Below, one piece after another: positions 7,069-14,540 of a stretch of DNA of 20,352 nucleotides. A model generated the notes under the pieces. That model saw only the letters and a list, made by a program, of their open reading frames with translations. It was not told where the DNA came from and did no database searches. How positions within the stretch are numbered: position 1 is the stretch's first letter; every line of letters begins with the position of its first letter. The position numbers were made by a program, and so were the translations under genes. Source of the DNA: JAJRAL01 sp050015815 (GTDB lineage Archaea > Thermoplasmatota > Thermoplasmata > Methanomassiliicoccales > UBA472); NCBI GenBank assembly GCA_050015815.1, contig JBEKAR010000010.1:1-20352 (forward strand), given 5' to 3'.

Positions 7069-8529
7069 CTAGGCGAACCCGGCGGTGGCCCACTTCCGGT
7101 CCATGGCACGGTAGAAGAAGAGCGTGGAGGCGAGGAGGGCGAAGCAGACCAGGGCGATGCCGAGGGCGGCGTAGAGCGGCGCCCGGTCGAGGCTGAACGA
7201 GAGTATCGTGATGCAGACGTCAGGCAGGATCGAGACGGCGGCGAAGCGCGACATGATGCTCGGGCTGAACAGCACCGAGTTCGGGCTGAGACCGGTGAGA
7301 TAGGCCGTCGCAATCACGGTGTACGCCGAGGTGATATAGAGCACCGGCAGCGCCACCCAAAGCAACCTCGTCTCGCCGTTGGCGAAGGCGATCAGGAGCA
7401 CGAACGCGGTGGAGACTATCGTGGTCAGGATGAAGAACGAGATCAGCTTGGTCCGGATCATCTTCGGCACGCTCACCGGCAGAGTCTCGTAGTAGTCGAA
7501 GGTGTCGAGGTTCGTCAGCCAGGAGTAGAACATGACGCCGAAGGAACCGACCATCGCGGCGAAAAAGACCGTGTTGAAGCCGACCGGGATGTTTAGGCCG
7601 TGGTTCACGTACCAGGTTGTGAAGCCCAGGAATACGAGCGGGGCGATGTACGCCAGGAGCATCTTGCTCACCGCGCCGCTGCGCGACATGTCCAGGAAGT
7701 CCTTAGCCAGGAGCGAGCGGTAGCCCTTGAAGAACCCCAGCCTCTTGTCGTACTGCGCGTACCGCTCGGTCACCTTGGGGCTGGCGGTCAGCGGCTCGGG
7801 CGCGACGAGCATCACCGCGGCGAGGGACATCAAGACCACGAGGATCACGCTTTCGAACAGGTCGGAAGCCGCGGCGCCCATATCGTGGCCGATCGGCGGC
7901 ACGGAGTCCTGGAAGCCGAGGGAGGGCAGCACTGAGTCGAGCGGATAGAGATGGAAGATGCCATAGCCAAGCAGGATCGCTAGGAACACCGCCAGGATCG
8001 CGATGAAGGCGGCGCGGGAGCGCACGTAGACCACCGAGACGAGGAACGAGAACGAGATGCCCAGCAGGAAGGAGAGCGTCACCGCCAGCGCGGTGAGCCC
8101 GATCGAGCTCAGATGGTAGGGGACGAAGACATTGGCTGCGAGCACGCCGAGCGTTCCCGGAACGATGATCAGGATGAGGTAGAAGATGATGTCCCGGGCG
8201 TAGAGCGCGCCGAACGCCCGGCGGAAGGTGAACGGCAGCAGGAATGGCATGGCGACGATGAAGTTCGCCCTGCCCGCCCTCCTCTCCACCAGGGCCTGGC
8301 CGAGGAAGCCGAAGGCGCCGACGCTCAGGCCGTAGACGAAGACGCCGCCGTTGACCAAGAGCAGGAGCTCGGTGATGCTCATGCTCCCCTGCATCGCCGG
8401 CAGCGTGGCTGCCATGAAGAAGGCGATGAGGGCGACGTAGAGAGGGAGGGAGTAGAAGACCCTGGACGATGAGTAAGAGACGTGGAGGCGGTACTCCTCC
8501 TTCAGCATCAGCTTAAGCAGGTCGAACAT
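7069..8529 (-). CDS. ABC-2 type exporter permease
   Basis: A 486-aa integral membrane protein with around twelve hydrophobic segments in two halves, separated near residue 250-265 by a charged loop (SPKVTERYAQYDKRLGFF). The architecture suits a full-length ABC-2 export permease that may work with one ATPase dimer. The substrate is unknown. Its start overlaps the 3' end of the ATPase gene by 17 bp, so the pair is translationally coupled. Some half-like repetition is visible (LLAYIAPLVFLGF in the second half), but I could not confirm internal duplication by eye. Confidence 0.85.
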   Translation of the reverse strand: MFDLLKLMLKEEYRLHVSYSSSRVFYSLPLYVALIAFFMAATLPAMQGSMSITELLLLVNGGVFVYGLSVGAFGFLGQALVERRAGRANFIVAMPFLLPFTFRRAFGALYARDIIFYLILIIVPGTLGVLAANVFVPYHLSSIGLTALAVTLSFLLGISFSFLVSVVYVRSRAAFIAILAVFLAILLGYGIFHLYPLDSVLPSLGFQDSVPPIGHDMGAAASDLFESVILVVLMSLAAVMLVAPEPLTASPKVTERYAQYDKRLGFFKGYRSLLAKDFLDMSRSGAVSKMLLAYIAPLVFLGFTTWYVNHGLNIPVGFNTVFFAAMVGSFGVMFYSWLTNLDTFDYYETLPVSVPKMIRTKLISFFILTTIVSTAFVLLIAFANGETRLLWVALPVLYITSAYTVIATAYLTGLSPNSVLFSPSIMSRFAAVSILPDVCITILSFSLDRAPLYAALGIALVCFALLASTLFFYRAMDRKWATAGFA

Positions 8530-9241
8530 CGTTTCCCCCGACCAGCCGCATGAACAGCGACTCGAGGTCCTCGCCCCGCGCCTTCATCTCCTCCATCGTC
8601 TCCCTCGCGACGATCTTTCCGCGGTGCAGGATGACGACCTCTTGGCAGAGGCGCTGCGAGATCTCGAGGATGTGGGAGTTGAGGAAGATGGTGCGCCCCT
8701 CGGAGCGCAGCGCCATGAGGTACTCGCGCAGCTTCCTCTGGTAGATCGGGTCGAGGTTGATGAACGGCTCGTCGAGGAAGAGGAGCCTGGGCTCGTGGAT
8801 GAACGCGCTGGCGAGCATCACCTTCTGCCTCATTCCCTTGGACAGGTCCCGGCAGAGAGTGCTCCTCGATTCCTGCAGCTCGAAGAAGTCGAGCCATCGG
8901 TCGACCTTCTTCTCCAGGTCCTGGACGTCCCTCAGCCTGCCGGAGAACCAGAGGAACTCGGAAGACGTGAGGTAGCTCGGCGGGCTCTCCACCTCCGGGA
9001 CGATGCCGACGAGCTTCTTGATCTCGATGCCCTGGGTGCGGCAGTCGAGGCCGAGCACCTTCGCCTCGCCCGCCGAGGGTTGGATCTGGCCAGTGAGAAT
9101 CCTCAGAAGAGTGGACTTGCCGGCGCCATTCGGTCCGAAGCAGCCGAAGAACGTGCCCTCCTTCACCGTCAGGGAGACGCCGTCGAGCGCCAGCTTCTCG
9201 CCGTAGCGCTTGACCAGACCATCGACGGCAATGACGTCCAT
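8513..9241 (-). CDS. ABC exporter ATP-binding protein
   Basis: A 242-aa ATPase partner of the downstream permease. Walker A GPNGAGKST is at 36-44, followed by the signature LSKGMRQKV, Walker B LLFLDEPF with D-loop NLDP, and H-loop NSHI. The SKGM signature and GIVPE in the Q-loop place are common in drug/lipid-exporter type ATPases. ATG 9241 is preferred to an upstream TTG at 9283 because a TATA-like element (9266-9274) lies about 29 bp before it and the protein then begins with the first beta strand. It is divergent from the methyltransferase-like gene at 9372. Confidence 0.9.
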   Translation of the reverse strand: MDVIAVDGLVKRYGEKLALDGVSLTVKEGTFFGCFGPNGAGKSTLLRILTGQIQPSAGEAKVLGLDCRTQGIEIKKLVGIVPEVESPPSYLTSSEFLWFSGRLRDVQDLEKKVDRWLDFFELQESRSTLCRDLSKGMRQKVMLASAFIHEPRLLFLDEPFINLDPIYQRKLREYLMALRSEGRTIFLNSHILEISQRLCQEVVILHRGKIVARETMEEMKARGEDLESLFMRLVGGNDVRPA

Positions 9242-9265
9242 CAGACCTTCGGCATGCCTGACCCG

Positions 9266-9274
9266 ATTACTAAA
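9266..9274 (-). promoter_or_regulatory. TATA-like box of the exporter operon
   Basis: On the minus strand this reads TTTAGTAAT, centred 29 bp before ATG 9241. It supports the ATG start over the upstream TTG, which would lie within or before the promoter. Confidence 0.45.
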
Positions 9275-9334
9275 CCCTTGCACTCGGCTATCGGCGGAGC
9301 CACTTCCGCCAGACCGCGGACGGGCGCACTGAAC

Positions 9335-9343
9335 CTATTTATC
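9335..9343 (+). promoter_or_regulatory. TATA-like box of the methyltransferase-like gene
   Basis: CTATTTATC in otherwise GC-rich sequence, centred 33 bp before ATG 9372. The gene lacks a ribosome site, consistent with a very short leader. Confidence 0.5.
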
Positions 9344-9371
9344 GCGCCTAGGGGTTCACCTGGCGATCAAC

Positions 9372-10208
9372 ATGCGGGCCGCCGTGATCCTCGACCTCGA
9401 CGACGTGAGGTTCATCGAGCCGAACTACGAGCGGCTCGCCGACAACAGCTACACGGCCAAGCTGAACACCACGAAGGCGGAGGCTGCGCGGATGCTGATC
9501 TCCGAGGACGAATGGCCGCTCGCCGTCGCCCTCAAGACGGTTTCCGGCTGGATCGCAGGCTCGTTCATCCTGCGCAAGCCGAACGAGGCGGTAATCGAGA
9601 AGGTGGAGTCGCTCGACGGAGAGGTCCTGCAGGACGAGAGGACGGAGTGGGAGGCGGCGGTGAGGGAGTACTACTCGCTGGAGCTGCTGGCGATCATGCA
9701 GCCGGCGGTGGAGGACTTCAATCCGGAGAGGATGAAGAGCCTCGCCAACCTGATCACCGAGAGGTGGGGACAGGCGGAGGGCGAGGCGTGCCTGGACGCC
9801 TGCTGCGGTTCCGGCGCGGGCTCGGCGGCGCTCCGTTCGCTCGGAATGGTCCCAATGGCCTATGACAACGACCCGGCGCTGCTCTCGCTCGGGCTCAGGG
9901 CCGGCAGGCTGCTGCCCGAGGACACCGTCTGCATCGACGGCCTGAAGGCAGGCAAGCTCCTGCGCCCATCGCACTTCGGCCTGATGCTGATGGCAGGGGA
10001 GGTCCACCCACACAACCAGATCATCTGGAAGCTGCTAGTGGAGGAGCTCCTCTCGCTCACTAGGAACACGCTCATCACGACCGGGACGGAGCGCGAGGCA
10101 AGGCTCATCGCCGACTGGGTCAAGGCCAAGGGAAGGAAAGTCGAGGTGCTCGAGAACAAGCGCGAGGCCTTCTACGACAACTGGGTCTGCGACGTTAGAA
10201 AGGCGTAG
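9372..10208 (+). CDS. SAM-dependent methyltransferase-like protein, unknown target
   Basis: A 278-aa protein. The C-terminal half (about 120-278) has a Rossmann-type SAM site: motif I LDACCGSGAGS (141-151) and an acidic loop in AYDNDPALLSLG, where DND would bind the SAM ribose. No NPPY-type catalytic motif of base methyltransferases is visible. The N-terminal 115 residues (DLDDVRFIEPNYER, WPLAVALKTVSGW) form a domain I do not recognise and may bind the substrate. Conserved archaeal proteins of this build exist without known function. It is single or first in a transcript with its own TATA box, and divergent from the exporter operon. Confidence 0.65.
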   Translation: MRAAVILDLDDVRFIEPNYERLADNSYTAKLNTTKAEAARMLISEDEWPLAVALKTVSGWIAGSFILRKPNEAVIEKVESLDGEVLQDERTEWEAAVREYYSLELLAIMQPAVEDFNPERMKSLANLITERWGQAEGEACLDACCGSGAGSAALRSLGMVPMAYDNDPALLSLGLRAGRLLPEDTVCIDGLKAGKLLRPSHFGLMLMAGEVHPHNQIIWKLLVEELLSLTRNTLITTGTEREARLIADWVKAKGRKVEVLENKREAFYDNWVCDVRKA

Positions 10209-10261
10209 TCCAAACAGGTTTGGCCGGACCGTCCAGTGTCTCCCGCGGGCCGGGGCAACGC

Positions 10262-10283
10262 ATTTAAAAGTGAAATGATATCA
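10262..10283 (+). promoter_or_regulatory. TATA box and adjoining palindrome upstream of a regulator
   Basis: ATTTAAAAG (10262-10270) is followed at once by the perfect 8-bp palindrome TGATATCA (10276-10283). The start codon at 10313 lies about 47 bp from the box, with GGTGA at 10304-10308. A palindrome between TATA box and transcription start is a typical archaeal repressor position. Confidence 0.45.
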
Positions 10284-10312
10284 CGTAGCTAGGTGGAGTC
10301 AGGGGTGACAGG

Positions 10313-10648
10313 TTGAAGGGCAGCAGCATTCTGACAAGTAAGCTGGAAAGCGAGATCGATCTCCTCGACCGTCACGTCACGATGCTCAAGGTGATCAAGG
10401 AGCATGAACCGATCGGCATCATAAGCCTGTCGCAGCTGACAAAGATCGAGCAGCACAAGGTCCGCTACTCGCTCCGCATCCTCGAGCACGAGGGACTGAT
10501 CGCCCCGTCCCCCAAGGGAGCGGTGACCACGGAAAGGGCGAAGCTCTTCTTCAACGACCTGAAGTACATCCTAGACGGGATGGACCAGAAGATAAGGTCG
10601 ATCCGGGAGAATCTGGATACGCCTGCCCCGCTCAAGGAAAATCATTAA
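10313..10648 (+). CDS. Small winged-helix transcriptional regulator
   Basis: A 111-aa protein starting at TTG 10313, supported by GGTGA four bases upstream (10304-10308). The first 30 residues are helical (LTSKLESEIDLLDRHVTML). A winged helix spans about 25-80 (IISLSQLTKIEQHKVRYSL, LRILEHEGLI and a TTERAKLFF wing/helix), and a C-terminal coiled region follows (LDGMDQKIRSIREN) that would suit dimerisation. Ligand and targets are unknown. Its TAA stop lies within the TATA-like element of the downstream tRNA-Asn gene. The promoter palindrome TGATATCA suggests possible autoregulation. Confidence 0.75.
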   Translation: MKGSSILTSKLESEIDLLDRHVTMLKVIKEHEPIGIISLSQLTKIEQHKVRYSLRILEHEGLIAPSPKGAVTTERAKLFFNDLKYILDGMDQKIRSIRENLDTPAPLKENH

Positions 10649-10650
10649 TA
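10643..10650 (+). promoter_or_regulatory. TATA-like box of tRNA-Asn
   Basis: CATTAATA, centred 28 bp before the first tRNA base at 10675. It includes the TAA stop (10646-10648) of the preceding regulator gene, so coding sequence and promoter interlock. Confidence 0.55.
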
Positions 10651-10674
10651 GACGGCGTTCGTTGTACGCCCGAC

Positions 10675-10773
10675 GCCGTCGTAGCTCAGTCGGTAGAGCG
10701 TGTGACTGTTATTCCCTGGATTTCGCGGGGAGCGGTCATCACAAGGTCAGCGGTTCGATCCCGCTCGACGGCG
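10675..10773 (+). tRNA. tRNA-Asn (GUU) with a 26-nt BHB intron
   Basis: Acceptor GCCGTCG (10675-10681) pairs fully with CGACGGC (10766-10772); the discriminator is G73 and CCA is not encoded. The D arm is GCTC/GAGC, anticodon stem TGTGA (10701-10705)/TCACA (10739-10743), and T arm AGCGG/CCGCT with loop TTCGATC. Anticodon GTT is at 10708-10710. The intron is 10712-10737, between positions 37 and 38. A canonical BHB forms: four pairs of CTGT (10706-10709) with GCGG (10732-10735) including two G-U, 3-nt bulges TAT and TCA, and an inner stem TCCC/GGGA. The spliced loop is CTGTTAA. Confidence 0.95.
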
Positions 10774-10927
10774 CCTTCCTATCACTCCTCGTCTCACCGA
10801 AGGACATGAATCATTTAGGACGGCAATTCAGTTATGATTGTTTGCGAGTCGGAGCTTTCCAAACCTTAATGCGTGTGGCCATCCGGTCTCTACACTCACC
10901 ATCGGCGCTTCATCGGGGACTTTCTAA

Positions 10928-11884
10928 ATGCTGGCTATAGAGGTCGATCACCTTTCGAAGAAGTTCGTCGAGGTCCAGGCGCTCTCCGACATCAGCTTCA
11001 CGGTGGAGGAGGGCGAGACGTTCGGCTTCCTCGGCCCTAACGGCGCGGGCAAGACGACCACGATCCGCATCCTGACCGGCATATCACCGCCGACATCAGG
11101 GTCAGCGAAGGTCTTCGGCCGGGACATCGTCAAGGAGACGATCGCCGCCAGGAGAACGATGGGCATAGTCTCGGAGAACTCGAACGTCTACGATGACCTG
11201 AGCGCCTGGCGCAACATGATGTTGTCCGCCCAGCTCTATGGCATCGGAAAGGCCACGAGAGAGAAAAGGGGGAGGGAACTGCTCGAGCTGTTCGGCCTCT
11301 GGGAGCGGAAGGACAGCAAGGCGCGCGGCTTCTCAAAGGGAATGAAGCGTCGCTTGACGATCGCCATGGGGCTGATCAATGATCCCCGGCTGCTGTTCCT
11401 GGACGAGCCGACCTCCGGGCTCGACGTCCAGTCCAACCTGATCATCCGGGACGTGATCCGCGACCTGGGCTCGAAGGGCGTCACCGTCTTCCTCACCACG
11501 CACAACATCGAGGAGGCGAACTTGGCCTGCGATCGGGTTGCTATCATCAACAAGGGGCGGATCGCCGCGATCGACTCGCCGGAGAGGCTCAAGGGAACAA
11601 TCCAGAGCGTGCAGTCGGTCGAGGTGGCCTTCGCCAATCCGGACCCGAGCATCGCGGACAAGCTGAGGTCGATCACTGGCATCAGCGAGGTAAGGAAGGA
11701 GGGGGACAAGTTCCGCCTCTTCACCGAGGACCCGCCATCGGTCATAGCACAGGTCACCGAACTCGCGAAGAACGAAGGGAACCGCATCGTCAGCCTGAAC
11801 ACCTACGGCCCGAGCCTGGAGGACGTCTTCATCAAGCTCACTGGGCTCGAGGTCCGGACGAAGGGGGTGAAGGCGATTGACTGA
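10928..11884 (+). CDS. ABC-2 exporter ATP-binding protein
   Basis: A 318-aa ATPase. Walker A GPNGAGKTT is at 36-44, then the signature FSKGMKRRL, Walker B LLFLDEPTSGLD and H-loop TTHNIEEA. A C-terminal extension of about 90 residues (from VEVAFANPD to SLEDVFIKLTG) is the accessory domain typical of DrrA/CcmA-like exporter ATPases. It would energise the membrane protein encoded next (8-bp overlap) for export of a drug, lipid or similar; the substrate is not readable. The 154 bp between tRNA-Asn and this start hold no clear promoter element. Confidence 0.92.
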   Translation: MLAIEVDHLSKKFVEVQALSDISFTVEEGETFGFLGPNGAGKTTTIRILTGISPPTSGSAKVFGRDIVKETIAARRTMGIVSENSNVYDDLSAWRNMMLSAQLYGIGKATREKRGRELLELFGLWERKDSKARGFSKGMKRRLTIAMGLINDPRLLFLDEPTSGLDVQSNLIIRDVIRDLGSKGVTVFLTTHNIEEANLACDRVAIINKGRIAAIDSPERLKGTIQSVQSVEVAFANPDPSIADKLRSITGISEVRKEGDKFRLFTEDPPSVIAQVTELAKNEGNRIVSLNTYGPSLEDVFIKLTGLEVRTKGVKAID

Positions 11885-12635
11885 CGGCGACTGGATGGCT
11901 CAGATGAGGATGGAGATCGGAGCGGCCTGGGCCATCGCGAAGAAGGACATGTACATCTACTACCTCAGGCCGAACATCATCGTCTCCGGCCTGCTCTTCC
12001 CGCTATTCATGTTCCTGGCGTTCTCGATCGGCAACACCTCGGGCGCCTCGATCCTGATGGCCGGCCTGATCGCGATCACGATCCTCTTCTCCGCCTCGTC
12101 CATCGAACCGGTGTCGGTGCCGATCGAGCGGAGGACCAAGACGTACGACCGCCTGCTCTCCGCCCCGATCTCGCTCAACGCGCTCGTCGTCGGCGAGAGC
12201 CTGAGCGGCTTCATCTATAGCCTGGCCATCGCCATGGCCCCGTTCATCGCCGGCCTGCTGATCTTCGGCACGCCGATCAACAACGTGGTCTCGCTGGTGG
12301 TGGGGCTGATGCTGACCGCCTTCTGCATCGCCTCGATGGGCACCCTATTCGCCTCCTATCCAACGGAGAGCCCGGGGGACATCATGTCAATGTTGAACGT
12401 CGTGCGCCTGCCTCTCCTCTTCATCTCTGGCATCTTCATCCCGCTCTCGGCCATTCCGCCGGCGGCGCAGTTCGTCACATACTTCTCGCCGCTGACCTAC
12501 GGCTACGACCTGATCCTGGGCGGATACACGGGCTCGTCGCATTACAACCCGTTCTTCGATATCATAATGCTCTTCGTCTTCATCGTCTTCTTCCAGCTGC
12601 TGGCAGACCGGCTGTACAAGAGATACTCGACCTGA
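11877..12635 (+). CDS. ABC-2 exporter permease
   Basis: A 252-aa membrane protein with about six hydrophobic segments. It carries the ABC-2 signature region near the C-terminal third (the VVRLPLLFISGIFIPLSAIP segment, about 175-195, then LTYGYDLILGGY). The start is TTG 11877, inside the end of the ATPase gene and six bases after GGTGA (11866-11870). ATG 11895 would give a protein shorter by six residues but has no ribosome site. With the preceding ATPase it forms a two-gene exporter cassette, most like DrrAB-type systems. Confidence 0.88.
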   Translation: MTDGDWMAQMRMEIGAAWAIAKKDMYIYYLRPNIIVSGLLFPLFMFLAFSIGNTSGASILMAGLIAITILFSASSIEPVSVPIERRTKTYDRLLSAPISLNALVVGESLSGFIYSLAIAMAPFIAGLLIFGTPINNVVSLVVGLMLTAFCIASMGTLFASYPTESPGDIMSMLNVVRLPLLFISGIFIPLSAIPPAAQFVTYFSPLTYGYDLILGGYTGSSHYNPFFDIIMLFVFIVFFQLLADRLYKRYST

Positions 12636-12642
12636 TGCGGAG

Positions 12643-12858
12643 CTAGGGCCTCTTGCCGATGGTGCGCGCCATGAAGAAGAACGCGACGAAGGCGATGACG
12701 ATCACGATGACCGGGACGGTGAGGGCCCAGAACGCCGTCGACCCTCCGCTGAGGATTCCCGAAGCGAAACCCATGACGTAACCGACGACCAGGCCGATGA
12801 TGAACAGGTAGACCGTCGGCGCCCACCTGTCCCACTTGGCTATCTCTTCGCTAGTCAC
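12643..12858 (-). CDS. Small two-TM membrane protein
   Basis: A 71-aa protein from GTG 12858, with TGAGG about eight bases upstream. After a charged cytoplasmic-looking head (VTSEEIAKWDRW) there are two hydrophobic segments, about 15-35 (VYLFIIGLVVGYVMGF) and 45-66 (LTVPVIVIVIAFVAFFFMA), and a short basic tail. I do not recognise the family. The frame stays open upstream, but that part is antisense to the zinc-ribbon gene and crosses the promoter, so it is not used. It is convergent with the exporter permease (7-bp gap) and divergent from the zinc-ribbon gene. Confidence 0.65.
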   Translation of the reverse strand: MTSEEIAKWDRWAPTVYLFIIGLVVGYVMGFASGILSGGSTAFWALTVPVIVIVIAFVAFFFMARTIGKRP

Positions 12859-12895
12859 GGTGTGCCTCAGGATTGAGAAAGGGCAATCGCGAAAT

Positions 12896-12903
12896 CTTAT
12901 ATG
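12896..12903. promoter_or_regulatory. TATA box of the zinc-ribbon gene, possibly bidirectional
   Basis: CTTATATG is centred 30 bp before ATG 12929, so the zinc-ribbon mRNA would be leaderless. Read on the minus strand (CATATAAG) it sits 42 bp before GTG 12858 of the membrane protein and could serve that gene with a short leader. Confidence 0.6.
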
Positions 12904-12928
12904 TATCTCACCGTCTGCCTCGCCCTCC

Positions 12929-13117
12929 ATGCGGGCCAAGTGTCCCAAGTGCGGAGCCGTCTTCGAATGGGTGTGGCAGCCGACCCTGGTCCACGCCGGG
13001 TCGACCAAGTACATGAAGTGCCCGGCCTGCGGCAAGAGGAGCTGGATCCAGACCGGCGTGCAGGACGAATTGACCTGGCCGAAGGAAGACAGCGGCCAGG
13101 ACAGACCTGCCCCCTAG
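12929..13117 (+). CDS. 62-aa zinc-ribbon protein
   Basis: A small protein with two CPxC knuckles, CPKC near residue 5 and CPAC near residue 31, which together would bind one zinc ion. The C-terminal third is acidic and polar (ELTWPKEDSGQDRPAP). ATG 12929 was chosen because it lies 30 bp after a TATA box and begins directly before the first knuckle; the open frame extends further upstream but across the promoter. Such zinc ribbons are common in archaea as adaptor or nucleic-acid binding proteins. Function unknown. Confidence 0.75.
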   Translation: MRAKCPKCGAVFEWVWQPTLVHAGSTKYMKCPACGKRSWIQTGVQDELTWPKEDSGQDRPAP

Positions 13118-13122
13118 TCCGC

Positions 13123-13455
13123 CTAGCGCTTCTCGAAGAACCCCGCTTCTTCCATGTACCGGTGGGCCAGGACGTTGCTCGGCCCGTCCCCCCTGGCGAC
13201 GTTCACCGAGACCTTGTCTCCCACGGCCTTCGAGACCCGCGCGACGCCCCTGTTCGTGAAGCCGGGGCAGAGCAGGAACGACTGCACGCCCGCCTCGCTC
13301 GCGAGCTTCCGGCAGTACCTCACCGCCTCGTCCTCGTCCCTTACAAGGACCGTCGTCAGCTGGTAGCTCGATGTCTCGAGGACGTTCCAATGCCTCCTTG
13401 GAACGGCGTCCGGCGCCATCGCGATCACCGCCGCCTTGAACTTCTTGCCGACCAT
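13123..13455 (-). CDS. DUF6506-like small alpha/beta protein
   Basis: A 110-aa protein with alternating strands and helices: KFKAAVIAMAPDAVP at the start, a middle helix DEDEAVRYCRKLASEAGVQ, then FLLCPGFTNRGVARVSKAVG and a strand VSVNVARGDG. The order and the CPGFTNRGVA turn recall the DUF6506 family, for which no function is known. No transmembrane segment. The start ATG 13455 has no obvious ribosome site or TATA box. Convergent with the zinc-ribbon gene, with a 5-bp gap. Confidence 0.6.
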   Translation of the reverse strand: MVGKKFKAAVIAMAPDAVPRRHWNVLETSSYQLTTVLVRDEDEAVRYCRKLASEAGVQSFLLCPGFTNRGVARVSKAVGDKVSVNVARGDGPSNVLAHRYMEEAGFFEKR

Positions 13456-13680
13456 GGATATCAGACAAACGAGAAGCTACATCAACCTGCCTAGGTCCGC
13501 TCTTGAGACATGGACGAATCGTCCAGACGCCTCGTTCCTAAGAGGGATGTATCTCCCGTTACGTCCACCGCTCGAAGAGAAGAACATGAGAGCGGAGAAG
13601 TTGGCTTACATCCTCGTGACCCTGCTGTGGTTCGGGATCCAGGTCATGCAGTGGATTTGAAGGGCATGGAACGAGCGCCG

Positions 13681-14490
13681 CTACGAGAAGAAGCCGGTGA
13701 ACTGCAGCCCCTTCGTGGAGATGGAAAGCGAGACGTCGTGCATCTTGTCCATGTCTTCCTTGATGACGTGAAGATGCATCTCGCCCTCGACCTCCATCAA
13801 CGTCTTCTTGCCTTCGGCCTTCACGTCGTCGCCCCTGGAGCCAGGCGGCACCGGCTTGCCGTCCATCCGCACCTCGATGACCGCCTTCTCCTTCGTCCGC
13901 ATGGCGACCGCTAAAGACCTGCCCTCGTACCGGAGCATCAACATGTCCCTCTTGCGACTCGTGTGCTCGGCGTAGTCGTCCCCGAGGTACCAGTTGCCTT
14001 CGAGCTCGAACTCCCCCAGAAGGGGCCGGAGCTCTTCGGCCGATCCTATCTTCTTGAGCAGGTAGAAGATGTCTGTCTCGACCTCCTCCTCGATGTTCGA
14101 CCCGGCGTGTGTGTGTCGGATCAGGCCCTTCTCATCGATGATGTGGACCTGCCCCCAGAACTGGTTCGCGAACGATTTCCAGACCTTCATCTCATTATCC
14201 AGGACGACGGGGAAGTCGATCTCTAGCCCCTTCAACGCCCGCTCCACCACCGTCTTCTCCCGGTCGTGCTCGTACTTCGGGACGTGGACGCCGACTATCG
14301 CCAGCTCGTCCTTATGGCGAAGCGAGTAGTAGCGCAGGAGCGGCAGCGCGGTGAGAGAGGATGGCTCTCCGATCGAGAAGAAGTAGACGAGGCAGACCTT
14401 GCCCCTGAGCTTCTCCTTGGTCTGGGCTGGCCCCGCAAGCCAGACGTCTCCTTTGATTGCCGGGGCCTTCCTGAAGTTAACGGCCTTCAT
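13681..14490 (-). CDS. DipZ/TlpA-like thioredoxin-fold protein lacking the CxxC
   Basis: A 269-aa protein. Residues 10-150 have the thioredoxin-like fold of TlpA/DipZ C-terminal domains: LRGKVCLVYFF, then LPLLRYY, IVGVHVPKYEHD, FPVVLDNEMKVWKSFANQFWG and HIIDEKGLIRHTHAG. Residues 165-269 match the second DipZ domain, a beta-sandwich beginning EGNWYLGDDYAEH. In family members the first strand is followed by a redox CxxC; here the aligned positions read Glu42-Pro-Ser-Ser45, and the only cysteine is Cys33. Dithiol exchange is therefore not expected; a binding or structural role is more likely. No signal peptide is seen. A TATA-like box lies 26 bp before ATG 14490. Confidence 0.78.
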   Translation of the reverse strand: MKAVNFRKAPAIKGDVWLAGPAQTKEKLRGKVCLVYFFSIGEPSSLTALPLLRYYSLRHKDELAIVGVHVPKYEHDREKTVVERALKGLEIDFPVVLDNEMKVWKSFANQFWGQVHIIDEKGLIRHTHAGSNIEEEVETDIFYLLKKIGSAEELRPLLGEFELEGNWYLGDDYAEHTSRKRDMLMLRYEGRSLAVAMRTKEKAVIEVRMDGKPVPPGSRGDDVKAEGKKTLMEVEGEMHLHVIKEDMDKMHDVSLSISTKGLQFTGFFS

Positions 14491-14512
14491 TTCAGGGGGA
14501 GTACGTATTCAG

Positions 14513-14521
14513 AGATATGAA
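14513..14521 (-). promoter_or_regulatory. TATA-like box of the DipZ-like gene
   Basis: On the minus strand this reads TTCATATCT, centred about 26 bp before ATG 14490. It implies leaderless transcription, in agreement with the lack of a ribosome site. Confidence 0.45.
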
Positions 14522-14540
14522 TAGTGTCGCAGCGGACGCC

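Noticed and set aside
8624..9865. A 413-codon plus-strand open frame
   Set aside because: It is antisense to the exporter ATPase and out of frame with the methyltransferase-like gene, with low-complexity composition; a GC-driven shadow.
13587..13660. A 24-aa hydrophobic peptide (MRAEKLAYILVTLL...)
   Set aside because: It could be a tiny membrane protein in the 225-bp gap, but there is no convincing ribosome site or promoter and it is too short to judge.
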